64,000 bases of DNA from Siphonodentalium dalli (GCA_032622095.1 CP136061.1:134131587-134195586), one strand, 5' to 3'; positions 22,749-33,867 are shown, counted from the stretch's first letter. The notes: generated from the letters alone by a model not told the origin. A program made the numbers and translations.

Positions 22749-23120
22749 CTCTATACAGCAATTGAATGGGCAGAGTTATATTTCCTGATGAACGATAAAC
22801 CACATAGAATGTGATAGGCTATGTATTAAAGGGAGATCACTCTACATACAATTGGATAGGCTGGGGCCATGTAAGGGATATCACTCTACATACAAACTGG
22901 ATAGGTTGAGTTTCTTCCCTGATACTGATAATGTACGATAAACCACACAGAATGTGAGAGGCTATGTAAGGGAGATAACTCTACATACAAACTGGATAGG
23001 TTGAGTTACTTCCCTTATACTGATAATGTCGATAAACCACACAGAATGTGAGAGGCAATGTAAGAGATATCACTCAATATACAAACTGGATAGGTTGAGT
23101 TACTTACCTGATCCTGATAA
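22749..23120. repeat. Degenerate tandem array, about 95-140 bp units
   Basis: Repeated phrases GATAAACCACACAGAATGTG (about 22793, 22936 and 23031), ACTCTACATACAA and TGGATAGGTTGAGTTACTTC mark three to four units. The first matches the segment left of composite 1. Confidence 0.8.
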
Positions 23121-23227
23121 TTCCAGCAGTTAAAAGAACAGTATGTCAATAAACTGACATGAGGTATTTATAAACATTGTATTATACTAAAATAAGGAGA
23201 CTTCACAAAATAACATCAGTTAATATA

Positions 23228-23411
23228 GAGTAATGCCCTAAGTAATCGACTCTTTAACAACAGCAGAATTATGGGTAGCTTTTCAGGATTTAGTCGGAAA
23301 TATGGCTTGTTGACATTCTTAAATGGCAACAAGTCATACTTCCGACTAAATCCTGAAAGGTTACCCATAATTCTACTGTGGTTAAAGAGTAGATTACTTA
23401 GGGCATTACTG
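23228..23411. mobile_element. Family A MITE, internally shortened
   Basis: Arms carry AAGTAATCGACTCTTT and the mirror AAAGAGTAGATTACTT. The inner arms and loop are deleted (GTTGACATTCTTAAATGGCAAC). Confidence 0.85.
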
Positions 23412-23428
23412 TATAGAATATTGAGCTA

Positions 23429-23545
23429 CAGTAATGCCCTGAGAGCTTTCCAATGAATGGCAACAAGCCATATTTCCGACTAAATCCTGAAAAGTTACCC
23501 ATAATTCTGCTGTGGTTAAGAAGTCGATTACTTAGGGCATTACTG
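23429..23545. mobile_element. Family A MITE, right half with residual left end
   Basis: CAGTAATGCCCT joins directly to GAGAGCTTTCC and the full right arm. It lies 17 bp after the previous copy, so two insertions or a local duplication occurred here. Confidence 0.85.
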
Positions 23546-24451
23546 TAGTGCGACTGAGACCAGGGCTTGAAATGAACACCTGTCCTTGTGACAGACAGAC
23601 AACTGTTCTGAGTGACAAGTAGATTCCAGTGCTGCTTGCCACATGTGAGCAATGTATGCAGGCTGAGGGTTCTGTTTGAAATATAAAGTAATATCTACTT
23701 ATAACAGTTTGAGACACCAAATCAATTTGCTCATGTTTATTTAGATTGTTGCCCAATAGTTAGCATCCAGATTTGATGGATAAATGGAAATTTTGAATAA
23801 CAAAATACACAATATTTTTATTGAGATCATACATAGTATAATAAAGATTAGAGCACAATCCCATTGTTGCAATCGTTCCCTGATTTTTGGTAAAGCACAC
23901 CGATTCCCAAGGCTGGCGAAGGAATAGTTCAATGATTATCCCATTGTTAGGCACCCGCAACTCATAACAAACAATTCGCACGGGCGCTTCAAAGTGGGAA
24001 CAGTACGTGTTGTTTCGGACATATCAATTCACATTCAGTTCATGTTAATCACGTTTTTGGGCGTGGCTAACCGGCTATTATGTCCAATCGCGGCCATGTG
24101 CATTATGTGTGATCAATTGTGCTCTAAGTCGGTCAGAGCACGCGAATTGTTCTTTACCAGAATAAATCTCGTCTCCGACTCGATTGATTCTGGTAAAGAA
24201 CAATTATTGTGCTCTAACCATTACTTAAAAATTCTTCATATCAAATTAAATCATCCAATCTGTTCACACAAAACCATGTTATGGTACCATATATATGGGC
24301 TGCACAGGCAAATTTCTGAGGTGACAGGTGTGGTCAGGTAGGAAACAATTCAACCTGTCTATTGTGCCAAGAATACATTTCAGAGCACTACTAATCATGA
24401 CTGAGACGACTCTTTTCCTTTCTATATTGGGCACTCAAATTCAATGCCCAT
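23546..24451. other. Unannotated sequence with a strong inverted repeat
   Basis: 24145-24163 (AATTGTTCTTTACCAGAAT) is perfectly mirrored at 24187-24205 with a 23 bp loop. ATTGTGCTCTAA occurs as a direct repeat on both sides. A 115-codon frame at 23994-24341 passes through the hairpin and has no motif; I do not call it. Confidence 0.5.
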
Positions 24452-24876
24452 CAAGCCTGAATTTAGTGTGTCTGACATTTTCAGAATGAGGTTCCCAGAG
24501 GGTGAATTTAGTGATGCTTTCACAAAAAGCGTGCTAGCGTCACCAAATTTATGATCTGGGGACCTCATTCTGCTTAGGCCTCAACTGCTATGGGAGACCT
24601 AAGATCAGATTGAAGTTCCCAGTTGGTGATGTTCATCCATTTGTCACCTCGATTATGCATTTTATCTTCTGCAAATTAGGGAATATAGAAACTTCCCAGA
24701 AGGAAAAAGTAACTAAAACAATGTTAATTTGATACTATAAATACTTCTCAGACGATGAGGCCTAAGCAGAATGAGGTCCCCAGAGAGTGAATTTGGTGAT
24801 ACTAGCCCACCGTGCACTAAATTCACCCACTGGGGACCTCATTCTGCAAATGTCAGACACATTAATTTCAGGTTTG
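24452..24876. mobile_element. Family B element, full length
   Basis: Outer ends use the variant TGAATTTAGTGTGTCTGACA mirrored by TGTCAGACACATTAATTTCA, so the variant bases match across the element. Both palindromes and the full middle are present. Confidence 0.9.
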
Positions 24877-25206
24877 GTGGCCATATTAAACTGGTGTATA
24901 CCAGGTTTATCCAAATAAGCCTGCCTCACACACATACCTGAACTGTAGCTATCTGTTGATGACTGGGACACAGATCTGCTGTGAATTTTCTGCCGAATTG
25001 GAGTCAAATTATACTTTATTTCCTGCAAAAAAAAACAGAATCCTTCATTAATTATAATTTCTAACATAGATTTCTTCAATTGGGGAATCAAAACAATGAG
25101 GTGGACAAGAAAATCCTATAACATGCCACTTGTTTGAAATATATATTAATTTCATTGTATGCAGCGAGATCGCTCCTAACACAGGGAGCTATAACTAAAC
25201 TTCCTA
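24877..25206. other. Unannotated non-coding sequence
   Basis: No feature recognised. Confidence 0.35.
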
Positions 25207-25473
25207 CAGTAATGCCCGAAGTATATGACCCTTTAACAACAGCAGAATTATGGGAAATTTTTCAGGATTCAGTTGGAAATATGACTTGTTGCCATTCAAT
25301 GGAAAGCTCTCACTGAGATATTACACTAATATGGCTTGCATGCTGCCATTCATCGGATAACTCTCGGTGAGAGCTTTCCGATGAATGGCAGCAAGCCATA
25401 TTTCTGACTAAATCCTGAAGAATTTCCCATAATTCTGCTGTAGTTTAGGGGTCGATTATTTAGGACATTACTC
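25207..25473. mobile_element. Family A MITE, subtype 3, expanded loop
   Basis: Arms carry GGGAAATTTTTC and the mirror, and GACCCTTTAA opposite TTTAGGGGTC. An extra partial arm (TATGGCTTGCATGCTGCCATTC) at 25330-25353 makes the loop larger than usual. Confidence 0.85.
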
Positions 25474-26497
25474 TAATTAGTGAACAACCTCCTGTCCTCA
25501 CTAAAACATAATCACCGCTGGAGTGTGACTTAATTCTCTAGCTGTTTTCTCATAATAGTTGACATAAACAAAAACTTAAATTTTACATGTATGTGTTTGG
25601 GTACAGACAGAATTCAAAATCAACCTTGAATGGGATTTATTATTGAGAACCCCCCCAAAAAAAATTATGGCACATTTAACGCATTGTCAATACATTAAAA
25701 TTGGTCAAGGTCACGCATTTTAAATAGATGGCTTTCCAAAGCAGAAAGCCTGCTACACAGGTGACGGGTGACCTTGACCATAAACAGGAAAATACATGTT
25801 GCGCATGGAACTACTTTTTATCCAATACTATCATGATTATGAAATATTCATATTTTGGACTTTTTACTTGACTCATACTATTCACTACTTAGATTTTTAA
25901 AGTAACCCAACATTATCATCATATTGGGGTGCTCCTACCACACAGGAGGGATCTCAACTGATGTGTTTTAAGTCAAACAAGGGCTATAACTCAGGCAACA
26001 TATGTTGGACAGACCCTAATCAAACTTGACCTCTGTTTTTTTGTGATTAAACCACATATGACACACATAATTTAGAATTGAAAGTGATCTATTTGTATGC
26101 AGAAAATATTCAGATAAAATATTTTGTAGATTCATGCATATAACGTGTTGTCAGATATTTTGACAGTTGCATACCTGACATTTCCAATCGATCGCTTCTT
26201 GTTCATGTGATCAAAAATAGTTTGACATGGGGCGGAGTTAAGAGCTAGCAACATACTTGTATGCATGCCATCACCAGGGACATAATTCACAGGTATGATA
26301 TTATTACTTTACTGAGAAATCCTTATAAATCAGCCATAGGTGTGCAATACATATCTATATTTAATGTCCTAAAATTAGGCTGAAAGGATGTCCTCAAAAC
26401 ATGATGTCCTCGATGTCCTCTAATTCTGTAGCTTAATTCTGTCATACAATGTACGCAATAAACTGTATAAATTTACAATCCCATATTAAACATGGTA
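25474..26497. other. Unannotated AT-rich sequence
   Basis: No ORF or array. The word ATGTCCTCAAAACATGATGTCCTCGATGTCCTC at 26388-26420 is a short GATGTCCTC repetition. Confidence 0.4.
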
Positions 26498-26589
26498 CAG
26501 TTATGCCATAAATAATCTACTCCTAAATCCTGAAAAATTACCCATAATTCTGCTGTGGTTAAGGAGTCGATTATTTAGGGCATTTACTG
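26498..26589. mobile_element. Family A MITE, collapsed copy
   Basis: The outer left end (GCCATAAATAATCTACTCC) is fused to the right arm from TAAATCCTGAAAAATTACCC to the end. Confidence 0.85.
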
Positions 26590-26798
26590 TACACATAGAG
26601 GAGTGTTCCCAAACTATTATAACTCTTCAGATAAGACCATCTCCCATAAAAATACTAATTTTGTCCATCAAGTATAATGAAGTATTCACATAAATTCAAT
26701 CTATTACAGTCAATGGCTTTCAATGTCAGAGATCTATGACATAATTATGGTTTCTTTATAGACTGTTGAGTAGATTGATTCAATAGGACTTTAATATA

Positions 26799-27048
26799 CA
26801 GTAATGCTCTAAGTAATCGACTTCTTAACCACAGCAGAATTATGGGTAACTTTTCAGGATTTAGTCGGAAATATGGCTTGTTGCCATTCATCGGAAAGCT
26901 CTCAGGGAGAGCTTTCTGATGAATGGCAACAAGCCATATTTCGGAGAGCTTTCCGATGAATGGCAACAAGCCATATTTCCGACTAAATCCTGAAAAGTTA
27001 CCCATAATTCTGCTGTGGTTAAGAAGTCGATTACTTAGAGCATTACTG
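26799..27048. mobile_element. Family A MITE with a duplicated inner arm
   Basis: Full left arm of subtype 2, then the inner right arm (GAGAGCTTTCTGATGAATGG ... ATATTTC), then the inner right arm again and the complete right arm. The duplication of about 42 bp has its junction at TTTCGGAGAGC (26940). Confidence 0.9.
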
Positions 27049-27706
27049 TACATATGTGTTTCTCCCCATTTTGAGTGTGGTCTGTGAATTAAAGTCTGTA
27101 AATATTGGTCATTCTTCATTAATTAAGCATATCTTAATTTAATAGTCAGGGATCAGCTTTGAGAATTCAAATTGGGAGGTCACTTCTCCCTATTAAGATT
27201 ATTAGGAGAAATGGACTGTTATCAGGGAAAAGAAATAAAGGTTGAAGTTTAATTTACTCTCTATCATCACCTTTCTGTGATCGAATAAGTATTATGCAAT
27301 ACAAGAGCCCATTTATAATAGCATTGTAGTGAGTAAGTGCACCATTATAATCAGTAAATATACGGTACTTTAAATATGCTGCATGTTGCAATATTCATAC
27401 TGGTATATGAGAGAGAAGTCTCTAGGACAAAAATAGGGAGAAGTGAAAACATTTAGGGAGAAGATGTCTCCCAAGTTGCCCTCTGGGCTGGTCCCTGAGA
27501 ACAGTTTGTTATCTCTTATTATGTTTTGTCACATCTTTTATATATGTACATGTAGGTTTTTTGGAAAATTTCATCACTTGCATGTCAGTTCATTGTTCAT
27601 TTGTTTTAATTTAGTGTCATATTCATTTCACCAAACATTTTAATTCTATTAACATATTTAAATGTTTTTCCTGAAAGCTATTCAAATTCATCAAATATAA
27701 CCCTTC
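27049..27706. other. Unannotated non-coding sequence
   Basis: GGGAGAAGTGA/GGGAGAAGATG repeat around 27437-27465; otherwise nothing recognisable. Confidence 0.35.
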
Positions 27707-27864
27707 CATGACTGGAGTTTCCGGAAATTTTGCGAAAACCCTGTGCCAATGCATTCTCTTATATATGCGAGTCTCCCATATGGGAGACTCACTTATAAAA
27801 GAGAATGCACTGGCACAGGATCTTTAATGCTGCACCAGCACAGCTCCCGTCATGAAAGGATTAA
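27707..27864. mobile_element. Family C MITE, compact copy
   Basis: Ends ACCCTTCCATGACTGGAG and the mirror CATGAAAGGATTAA. The interior is a strong hairpin: GCCAATGCATTCTCTTATA ... TATAAAAGAGAATGCACTGG with loop CCCATATGGG. Confidence 0.8.
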
Positions 27865-28240
27865 TTGCCATATTCAATCGATCATCATTTTCTTATTCCA
27901 TTGCACATTTTAAATTTCACCTTTTGCTCATTTGTTCATTTGTTATCAAAGGCATCTCTCACATTCAATTGTTTAACGAGAGGCAGATGTTTAACCCATC
28001 TCTTGGCGATATTAAATTGCTATGACCGGGATCATAATCTAGAGTTTGATATTGAATATTAGAGTATAGTGTTAAGTGCTTAAATAGTATAGACAAATAT
28101 ACATAATAACACAAATTATTGGTAACATCTAAACTATAGAGCTTGACAGCCTGTCACCACTATCATAGTTTAAGAAGTTCTATTTATGTTGTTGCAAATA
28201 GCCATGTGAGATATCAAAATAATATAGTTATTTAATCTAT
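27865..28240. other. Unannotated sequence sharing a motif with 56.5 kb
   Basis: GGCAGATGTTTAACCCATCTCTTGGCG at 27982 recurs diverged at 56499 (GGCAGATGTTTAACCCATAC). The meaning is unknown. Confidence 0.4.
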
Positions 28241-28350
28241 CCTCGAAATTGGCCAAGGCAATAAGCAATGCTGTGGGAAATGTTATGGCAACATGTAGAA
28301 TTTAACATGCCACAGCATTTAATTTGCCAAGGGCATTTTTCCTAATTATG
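28241..28350. repeat. Family E short foldback repeat, copy 2
   Basis: Shares about 105 bp with 14828-14937, including CGAAATTGGCCAAGGCAATA and the pair AATGCTGTG / CACAGCATT. Confidence 0.65.
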
Positions 28351-28485
28351 ATGTCTGTTTAATAATAGAAAGGTTAAAAGACATGGAATAAGTAAAATTT
28401 TAGAATTGCCGGACAATAATTTTTCCATCGGAGACACGATTTGTTTAAAATGCCACCGAAAATTAGACTGAATTCGTAAACATTA

Positions 28486-28610
28486 GCCATGCGGCGGAAA
28501 AATGATTGTGCTATTTATAACTATTGGGCGGGGTTTACTGGAATCGGCACCGGCTGAAGGAATTCCCCTTGTCTTGGGAATTCCATGCGACTGTCGCCTG
28601 ATTGGTCACA
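28486..28610 (-). promoter_or_regulatory. Promoter-like cluster on the minus strand
   Basis: In minus-strand order there is a CCAAT box (GACCAATCAG, 28600-28609), a GC box (CCCCGCCC, 28526-28533), TATAAATAG (28511-28519) and an ATG at 28490. Local GC is well above the surrounding DNA, and GGAATTCC palindromes occur at 28559-28585. No substantial ORF follows (38 codons), so it could be an isolated promoter, a 5' exon region or chance. Confidence 0.3.
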
Positions 28611-28982
28611 TCGCGTTCATGAGGATATTGTGATTGTCTGGCAAAATACGTAATTCCTGCTGGGAGTAATGGAATCTCTACCCATTGTCATCAGACTGAG
28701 TATGGTTTTAATCAGAACTGCAGTTTTCCCTACCAGTATAATATCAATTTAGCAGGACAACCAGCATCATTGCACATTAGCAGGACCACTTGACCAGGGG
28801 TGTATATTTGTTCTATCTTAAATAAAAATCAGTATTAGCAGGTAGCTATTATGTCTCTCTTCTGTCTAGCATGATATTAACCAATTCACCTGTGGTTTGA
28901 ATTATGAGCGTTCTGGGAGTTTGAGGCATTGGCAGAATTGCACTATTTGCACAACGATATTTTTATGGTACAAATGACAATA

Positions 28983-29198
28983 CAGTAATGCCCAAAGTAA
29001 ATGACCCTTTAACCACAGCAGAATTATGTGAAATTTTTCAGGATTTAGTCGGAAATATGGCTTGTTGCCATTCATCGGAAAGCTCTCATCATCGAGAGCT
29101 TTCCGATGAATGGCAACAAGCCATATTTCCGACTAAATCCTGAAAAATTTCACATAATTCTGCTGTGGTTTAGGGGTTGATTATTTAGGACATTACTG
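28983..29198. mobile_element. Family A MITE, subtype 3
   Basis: The inner arms match perfectly with GTGAAATTTTTC and its mirror. The outer ends do not: CCCAAAGTAAATGACCC on the left versus TCCTAAATAATCAACCCC (mirrored) on the right. The copy at 25207 shares this same asymmetry. Confidence 0.9.
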
Positions 29199-29623
29199 TA
29201 TCTAGAATGTATCACAAATCAGGACGATCCTTTTATGCAGGTTTAGGCAAGGTCCTATCACAATATTGTTTGCATATATTCAGTTCAGCTGTGACTTGAA
29301 ATTTATCATTCTGAGGGTAAGAGTGTGACTATGTTGTATTTATTTATATGACACTCCCACACACTCAATCACATCCACAGTTGGTGGCTTTTAGGATGGT
29401 GTTAGTAAACAATCAGGGTACTGGCATACTGACACTGACTCCCACTATGATAAATTCAACTATATGGTGTACACAGATGTTGCATGTTTCATTCACAATC
29501 CACCCACTCATTGGCGTTGGCAGCAACACGTGGGTGTCAAGTACAGGTTACTGCTGTGTGATATTTACCAAAGATGCAGGTTAAGTTTGTGACCATTTTC
29601 ATGGATGCCGGAGCATGGGCACA
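29199..29623. other. Unannotated non-coding sequence
   Basis: A 78-codon frame at 29348-29584 has no motif; nothing else recognised. Confidence 0.35.
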
Positions 29624-29898
29624 TGGTGGGGGAGCTGGTGTGCAATTACCCCCTTACCCTCCATGAAGGGTGACAAGGGTGGGGGAGTTGGTGTGCAATT
29701 ACCCCCTTACCCTCCATGAAGGGTGACACACAGTGGGGGGAGTTGGTGTACAATTACCCCCTTACCCTCCATGAATGGTGACACAGGGTGGGGGAGTTGG
29801 TGCGCAATTACCGCCCTTACCCTCCATGAAGGGTGACACACAACGGGGGGAGTTGGTGTGCAATTACTCCCTTACCCTCCATGAAGGGTGACACAGGG
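29624..29898. repeat. Minisatellite, five units of about 54-56 bp
   Basis: Each unit reads GGTGGGGGAGTTGGTGTGCA, then ATTACCCCCTTACCCTCC, then ATGAAGGGTGACAC. Later units alternate between GACACACA and GACACAGG endings, hinting at a two-unit higher period. Strong strand asymmetry of G and C blocks. Confidence 0.92.
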
Positions 29899-30240
29899 TT
29901 GACATAAAGCAAATTTGTATATTCCAGAGAATTGTGAGCAATATATACCTGATATATCAAGAGACAGAACTGTCATACCAGAGCTTGACGGCTGTAATTG
30001 TTTAGCATTTATAAATTTAACAGATGGGTGTATTTTACACCTATTAAATTCAGACACATAAAATAACATACATTGTATTACAGTACATCAAAATTAATAA
30101 TTTGGAAGTCATTTCTCTTTACTTCTTAATGATAATGGTTTGTGTGATTAGCTCGATCAGTAAAATATCAATACTGTTAATTCTCACCCAAGACCTCTTG
30201 CTAACTTGTGTTTTTTTAATGGTTGACTATTACCATAGTG
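29899..30240. other. Unannotated non-coding sequence
   Basis: No gene or repeat recognised. Confidence 0.35.
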
Positions 30241-30670
30241 TTAACCCTTTCAGTGCCAGGTCCGATTTTTGTATCAACCCATATACCCTGTGCCAATGCA
30301 TTCTTTTATATATAGGTCGCCTCGCATATATATCATTTATTATTTTTTACAATTTTAATTATTTTTTCTTATATTCTTTAACAGACTTATTTTGTAGGTT
30401 TAGTGCCAGGGAATCTTACGTTTTTCATGGGCATAAAAATTATTACTATGAATATTTGGTGATAGTTTTGAGTTATAACATCCCCCTAACGTTTTATCCA
30501 GTTTGTTTTTAAATTCGCTATAGCATGCTTAAGCTTACCCAAAAAAAATTTCAACCCAAAAAAAATCTTTAAAAAAAAAAAAATTTGTTTTTATTTTTAT
30601 TTTTTTAGGGCCGATTTTACAGACCATAAATTAGGCCAATGAGATCGGCCCCTGGCACTGAAAGGGTTAA
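30241..30670. mobile_element. Family C piggyBac-like MITE, 430 bp
   Basis: TTAA at both ends (30241-30244 and 30667-30670), then CCCTTTCAGTGCCAGG mirrored by CCTGGCACTGAAAGGG. TTAA targets and CCCT-initial ends are typical of piggyBac. The interior has TTTTTGTATCAACCCATATA, a half foldback, and a long A/T tract (30530-30605). Its right half around GAGATCGGCCCC is shared with the copy at 32443. Reading frames through it are not genes. Confidence 0.85.
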
Positions 30671-31070
30671 AATGGCATAAATGGTGACAGTCTACAGACA
30701 CATTTTTAGCAGGAGTGATGGGAAGAAAATATAGCGCCCTAAATTGAAAATTACGGGTGCGGACGGGAGTGACTGCGCTCGCAACAATCTCCAGTGAAGC
30801 ACTGCAGTACTGTCCTGAATGTGACAAAATTGCTGTTTAGGTTGTAAAATTTAGTTTTTTCTGCATTTTGTTGTGAAGCTCTCTATTGTGGAGTTTCAAT
30901 GAGCATAGACAAGAACTAAAGTGCACTCTAAACCAATTAGATAATTGAATTGGGTTTTAAATCTGTCAGCTAAAAGGGACATTCCATTATGATCAGCTCA
31001 TAATCCTGTTCACAGTGACAAATCCATCAGATGCATTAATGAATCCTTCCTAATGTTTTCACGCTGGTAC
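30671..31070. other. Unannotated non-coding sequence
   Basis: No feature recognised. Confidence 0.35.
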
Positions 31071-31502
31071 CAAGCCTGCAAATAGTGTGTCTGTCATTTG
31101 CAGAATGAGGTCCCCAGAGGGGGAATTTAGTGATGCTATCCCATACAGCGGGCTAGCATGACCAAATTCACCTTCTGGGGAATTCATTCTGCTTGGCCTC
31201 AACTGCATAAGAAGATCTATGATCAGATTAAAGTTCCCAGTTTAAGTTGGTTATGTTCACACATTTGTCACTTCAATTATGCATTTTATCTTCTGCAAAT
31301 TAGGGGATATAGAAACTGAACAGAAGGGAAAAAGTAACAATGTTAATTTGAGACTATAAAGACTTCCCAGAAGATTAGGTCTAAGCAGAATGAGGTTTCC
31401 AGAGGGTGAATTTGGTGTTGCTAGCCCCCTATGCGGGATAGCATCACTAAATTCACCCTCTGGGGACCTCATTCTGCAAATGACACACTATTCACAGGCT
31501 TG
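31071..31502. mobile_element. Family B element, full length
   Basis: One of the cleanest copies. The left palindrome is at 31101-31190 and the right palindrome at 31387-31480. Outer ends CAAGCCTGCAAATAGTGTG / CACTATTCACAGGCTTG. The middle is complete. Confidence 0.92.
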
Positions 31503-32442
31503 CTTCACCGGCAACTAGGAATTTTTTTCCTGAAAATCAGTTAAAGGCACGTGAGGCCTTAGTTGTCGAAAATATTCATATTTGTTCCAATCACCGTAAA
31601 CAGAAAAACATTAAAACGCATACAGTTTCGTTCATATATACCATGACCATCGCGTAAACAGCATGTTATCATAAAGATTTACTATATTTTACATAAGCAA
31701 GAGCCTGATTGTGTTACAGAAGACAGCACAATGCTGCTGGCTAATCATACACAAATGGCATAAACGCTCTTTATTCGTTCCATATCAGGAATTCACCAAC
31801 AAAGAACGCTCTTTATGTTTGCCATCATAATATAAACAAACGCCAGAAAAGTAACTTTTTATGCTTTCGTTTACATAACAATGGTAAAATATACGACAAT
31901 AACATACTGTTTATGCGATATTTCTTATTTGTATACGGACAAAGTCTGTCTACATTTTGATGTTCTTTCTGTTTGTGGCGGTTTTTGACGGGTGGAAATA
32001 TTTTCACAGGATACCCACCGCCAAGGCCAACCGTACCTTTAAGACAGCTCTCTGAATGAAATGCATTGTCAACATTAAAAATAATAAATCAGCTGATCGA
32101 AAATTTTATGTGCATGCTTGGTATCATTTTTATAGTCTATCATAGATATGTTAGAGATATGGAAGCACAGGTTCATTATGAGTGTTCATTACATCAAATG
32201 TGCTTGCTGCAGTGAGAAGATTTTTATTTCTGATCAAAATGACCATGTATCGATTGGAATGGCACATTGAGATGTCCCTCAACTCAGATTGAGCTTGAAA
32301 ATTGATCTCAATTTTGCCCATGTTAGGATTTGAACCCGGATAGTGTATTTACAGTATATAGTGTTTAAGTAGATTTGAAATGATGCTGATTCAGTATACA
32401 AATTGACCACATGTATACAATTTAACCAAGTACAATTAACAT
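31503..32442. other. Unannotated AT-rich sequence
   Basis: AACGCTCTTTAT occurs twice (31764 and 31805). A GGATTTGAACCCGG box at 32324 was considered as a tRNA B box but has no partner. No gene. Confidence 0.4.
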
Positions 32443-32725
32443 TTAACCCTTTGAGTGCCAGGTCCGATTTTTGTATCAACCCATATACCCTGTACCAATG
32501 CATTCTCTTATATATGCGAGTCGACCATAGGTCGCCTCGCATATATAAGAGAATGCATTGGCCTAACAATTTTTCATCATTTCTTATTATTTTTTACAAT
32601 TTTTTACAATTTTAATAAATTTTTTTAAATTTAGGGCCGATTTTACAGACCGTAAATTAGGGCCGATGAGATCGGCCCCTGGCACTGAAAGGGTTCTCAT
32701 CGGCCCCTGGCACTGAAAGGGTTAA
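32443..32725. mobile_element. Family C piggyBac-like MITE with duplicated right end
   Basis: TTAA-CCCTTTGAGTGCCAGG on the left. An internal hairpin ATTCTCTTATATATGCGAG / CTCGCATATATAAGAGAAT sits at 32502-32556. On the right the phrase TCGGCCCCTGGCACTGAAAG plus GGTT is present twice in tandem, only the outer one followed by TTAA. Confidence 0.88.
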
Positions 32726-33300
32726 TACTTTACCTTTACTGCAGTCATACAAAGCATTATAATCCTCCAGTAGCACCAAAAGGTTGAATCAAAAGAATCA
32801 AAACTTTAGAAGACTTGAATTATTATTGAGAACAACTGAGGTATACCACGGAAATTTGTCCCAGATCTCAGTAGTGATTAGATTTTCAAAGGTAAAAATC
32901 AGGTCATTGAATGAGGAGGTGAGTGGGGCAGTAGAGCAGACGGGCTTCCGTGTTAGTTTTCTCATGTTTGGTCAATATTATTCCAGCCATGGCGTCCAAA
33001 CATCACTGTTTACTGAACAGTCTTCATAGCTAAATCCACCTGTACTCAAGCCAACAACTAGCACTCAATGCCTGCATTGTAGTTATTGCAAGCTTGGGAA
33101 GCAAAATGTAACTGTCTATGTTCAAAAGGCTTTGCACACACTGAATTGAGGTCCAGAGTGCCAGATTCAACCCCTTCTTCCTAGCAATGCATCAAAACCA
33201 AACCAACACCCTGCACCACCCATCTTTGTACTACCGGATGAGAACTTTATTTTAGGCTGTCGGATCGAAAACAAATTTGGTATGTGAGTTTATAAGCTCA
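32726..33300. other. Unannotated non-coding sequence
   Basis: An 81-codon frame at 32784-33029 has no motif. Nothing else recognised. Confidence 0.35.
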
Positions 33301-33308
33301 AAACGGGT

Positions 33309-33441
33309 AGGGTTCTCTATTCTGAAGGTTCATTATTCCGAAGGTTCGCTATTCCGAAGGTTCATTATTCCGAAGGTTCCCTATTCCGAAGGTTCATTAT
33401 TCCGAAGGTTCGCTATTCCGAAGGTTCGCTATTTCGACGTT
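33309..33441 (+). repeat. Short tandem array, 17-18 bp unit
   Basis: About eight units of the form TATTCCGAAGGTTCGC, alternating ...GGTTCATTAT and ...GGTTCGCTAT. An open frame through it encodes a repetitive peptide (PKV.YSEGSLFRRF) that is only the translation of the repeat. A related set in opposite orientation lies at 60.1-60.4 kb. Confidence 0.92.
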
Positions 33442-33867
33442 TTTCTATTCTGGGCGTATTTAGACAGAAATGGATCAAAATTTGCACCCCACCCCACAAA
33501 AACCACACGAGGAATGAAAAATACTTTCGCTAGTAGTCACATATAGTACAATTATACACCCCATTCTAATTCCCAAATTGTCCCAGATGTCGGCTATTAA
33601 TAGCAAGAAGACAGTATCAGTTTATCGTTTATTATGGAAATTTGAAAACACGATGACTGCGTGACTGAAATAAACTACATGTAAGAGATACAGTCTGTCC
33701 GAACTGGCAATCTGTACGTGAAAGAAAATTCAACATTAAAGGCCCAGGCCTTTCGAACCCCCAAATCACATATCTATAATATACCCGGGTATGTCATATT
33801 ACACACCATTTTAAATAGGAAGCTCTCATTGTATTACCGGGTATTCACAATGTGAATATAAGTTATG
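33442..33867. other. Unannotated non-coding sequence
   Basis: No feature recognised. Confidence 0.35.

Noticed and set aside
23994-24341. 115-codon ORF over a perfect hairpin
   Set aside because: The frame includes both arms of the inverted repeat and has no motif; composition is not protein-like.
30102-30512. 136-codon ORF rich in Phe, Tyr and Ile
   Set aside because: It overlaps a family C MITE and an AT-rich tract; the hydrophobic composition is that of T-rich DNA.
32320-32340. tRNA B box (CCGGGTTCAAATCC on the minus strand)
   Set aside because: No A box or cloverleaf pairing upstream.
33277-33546. 89-codon repetitive protein
   Set aside because: It is the translation of the 17-18 bp array; an uninterrupted frame is expected when the unit lengths add up to multiples of three.
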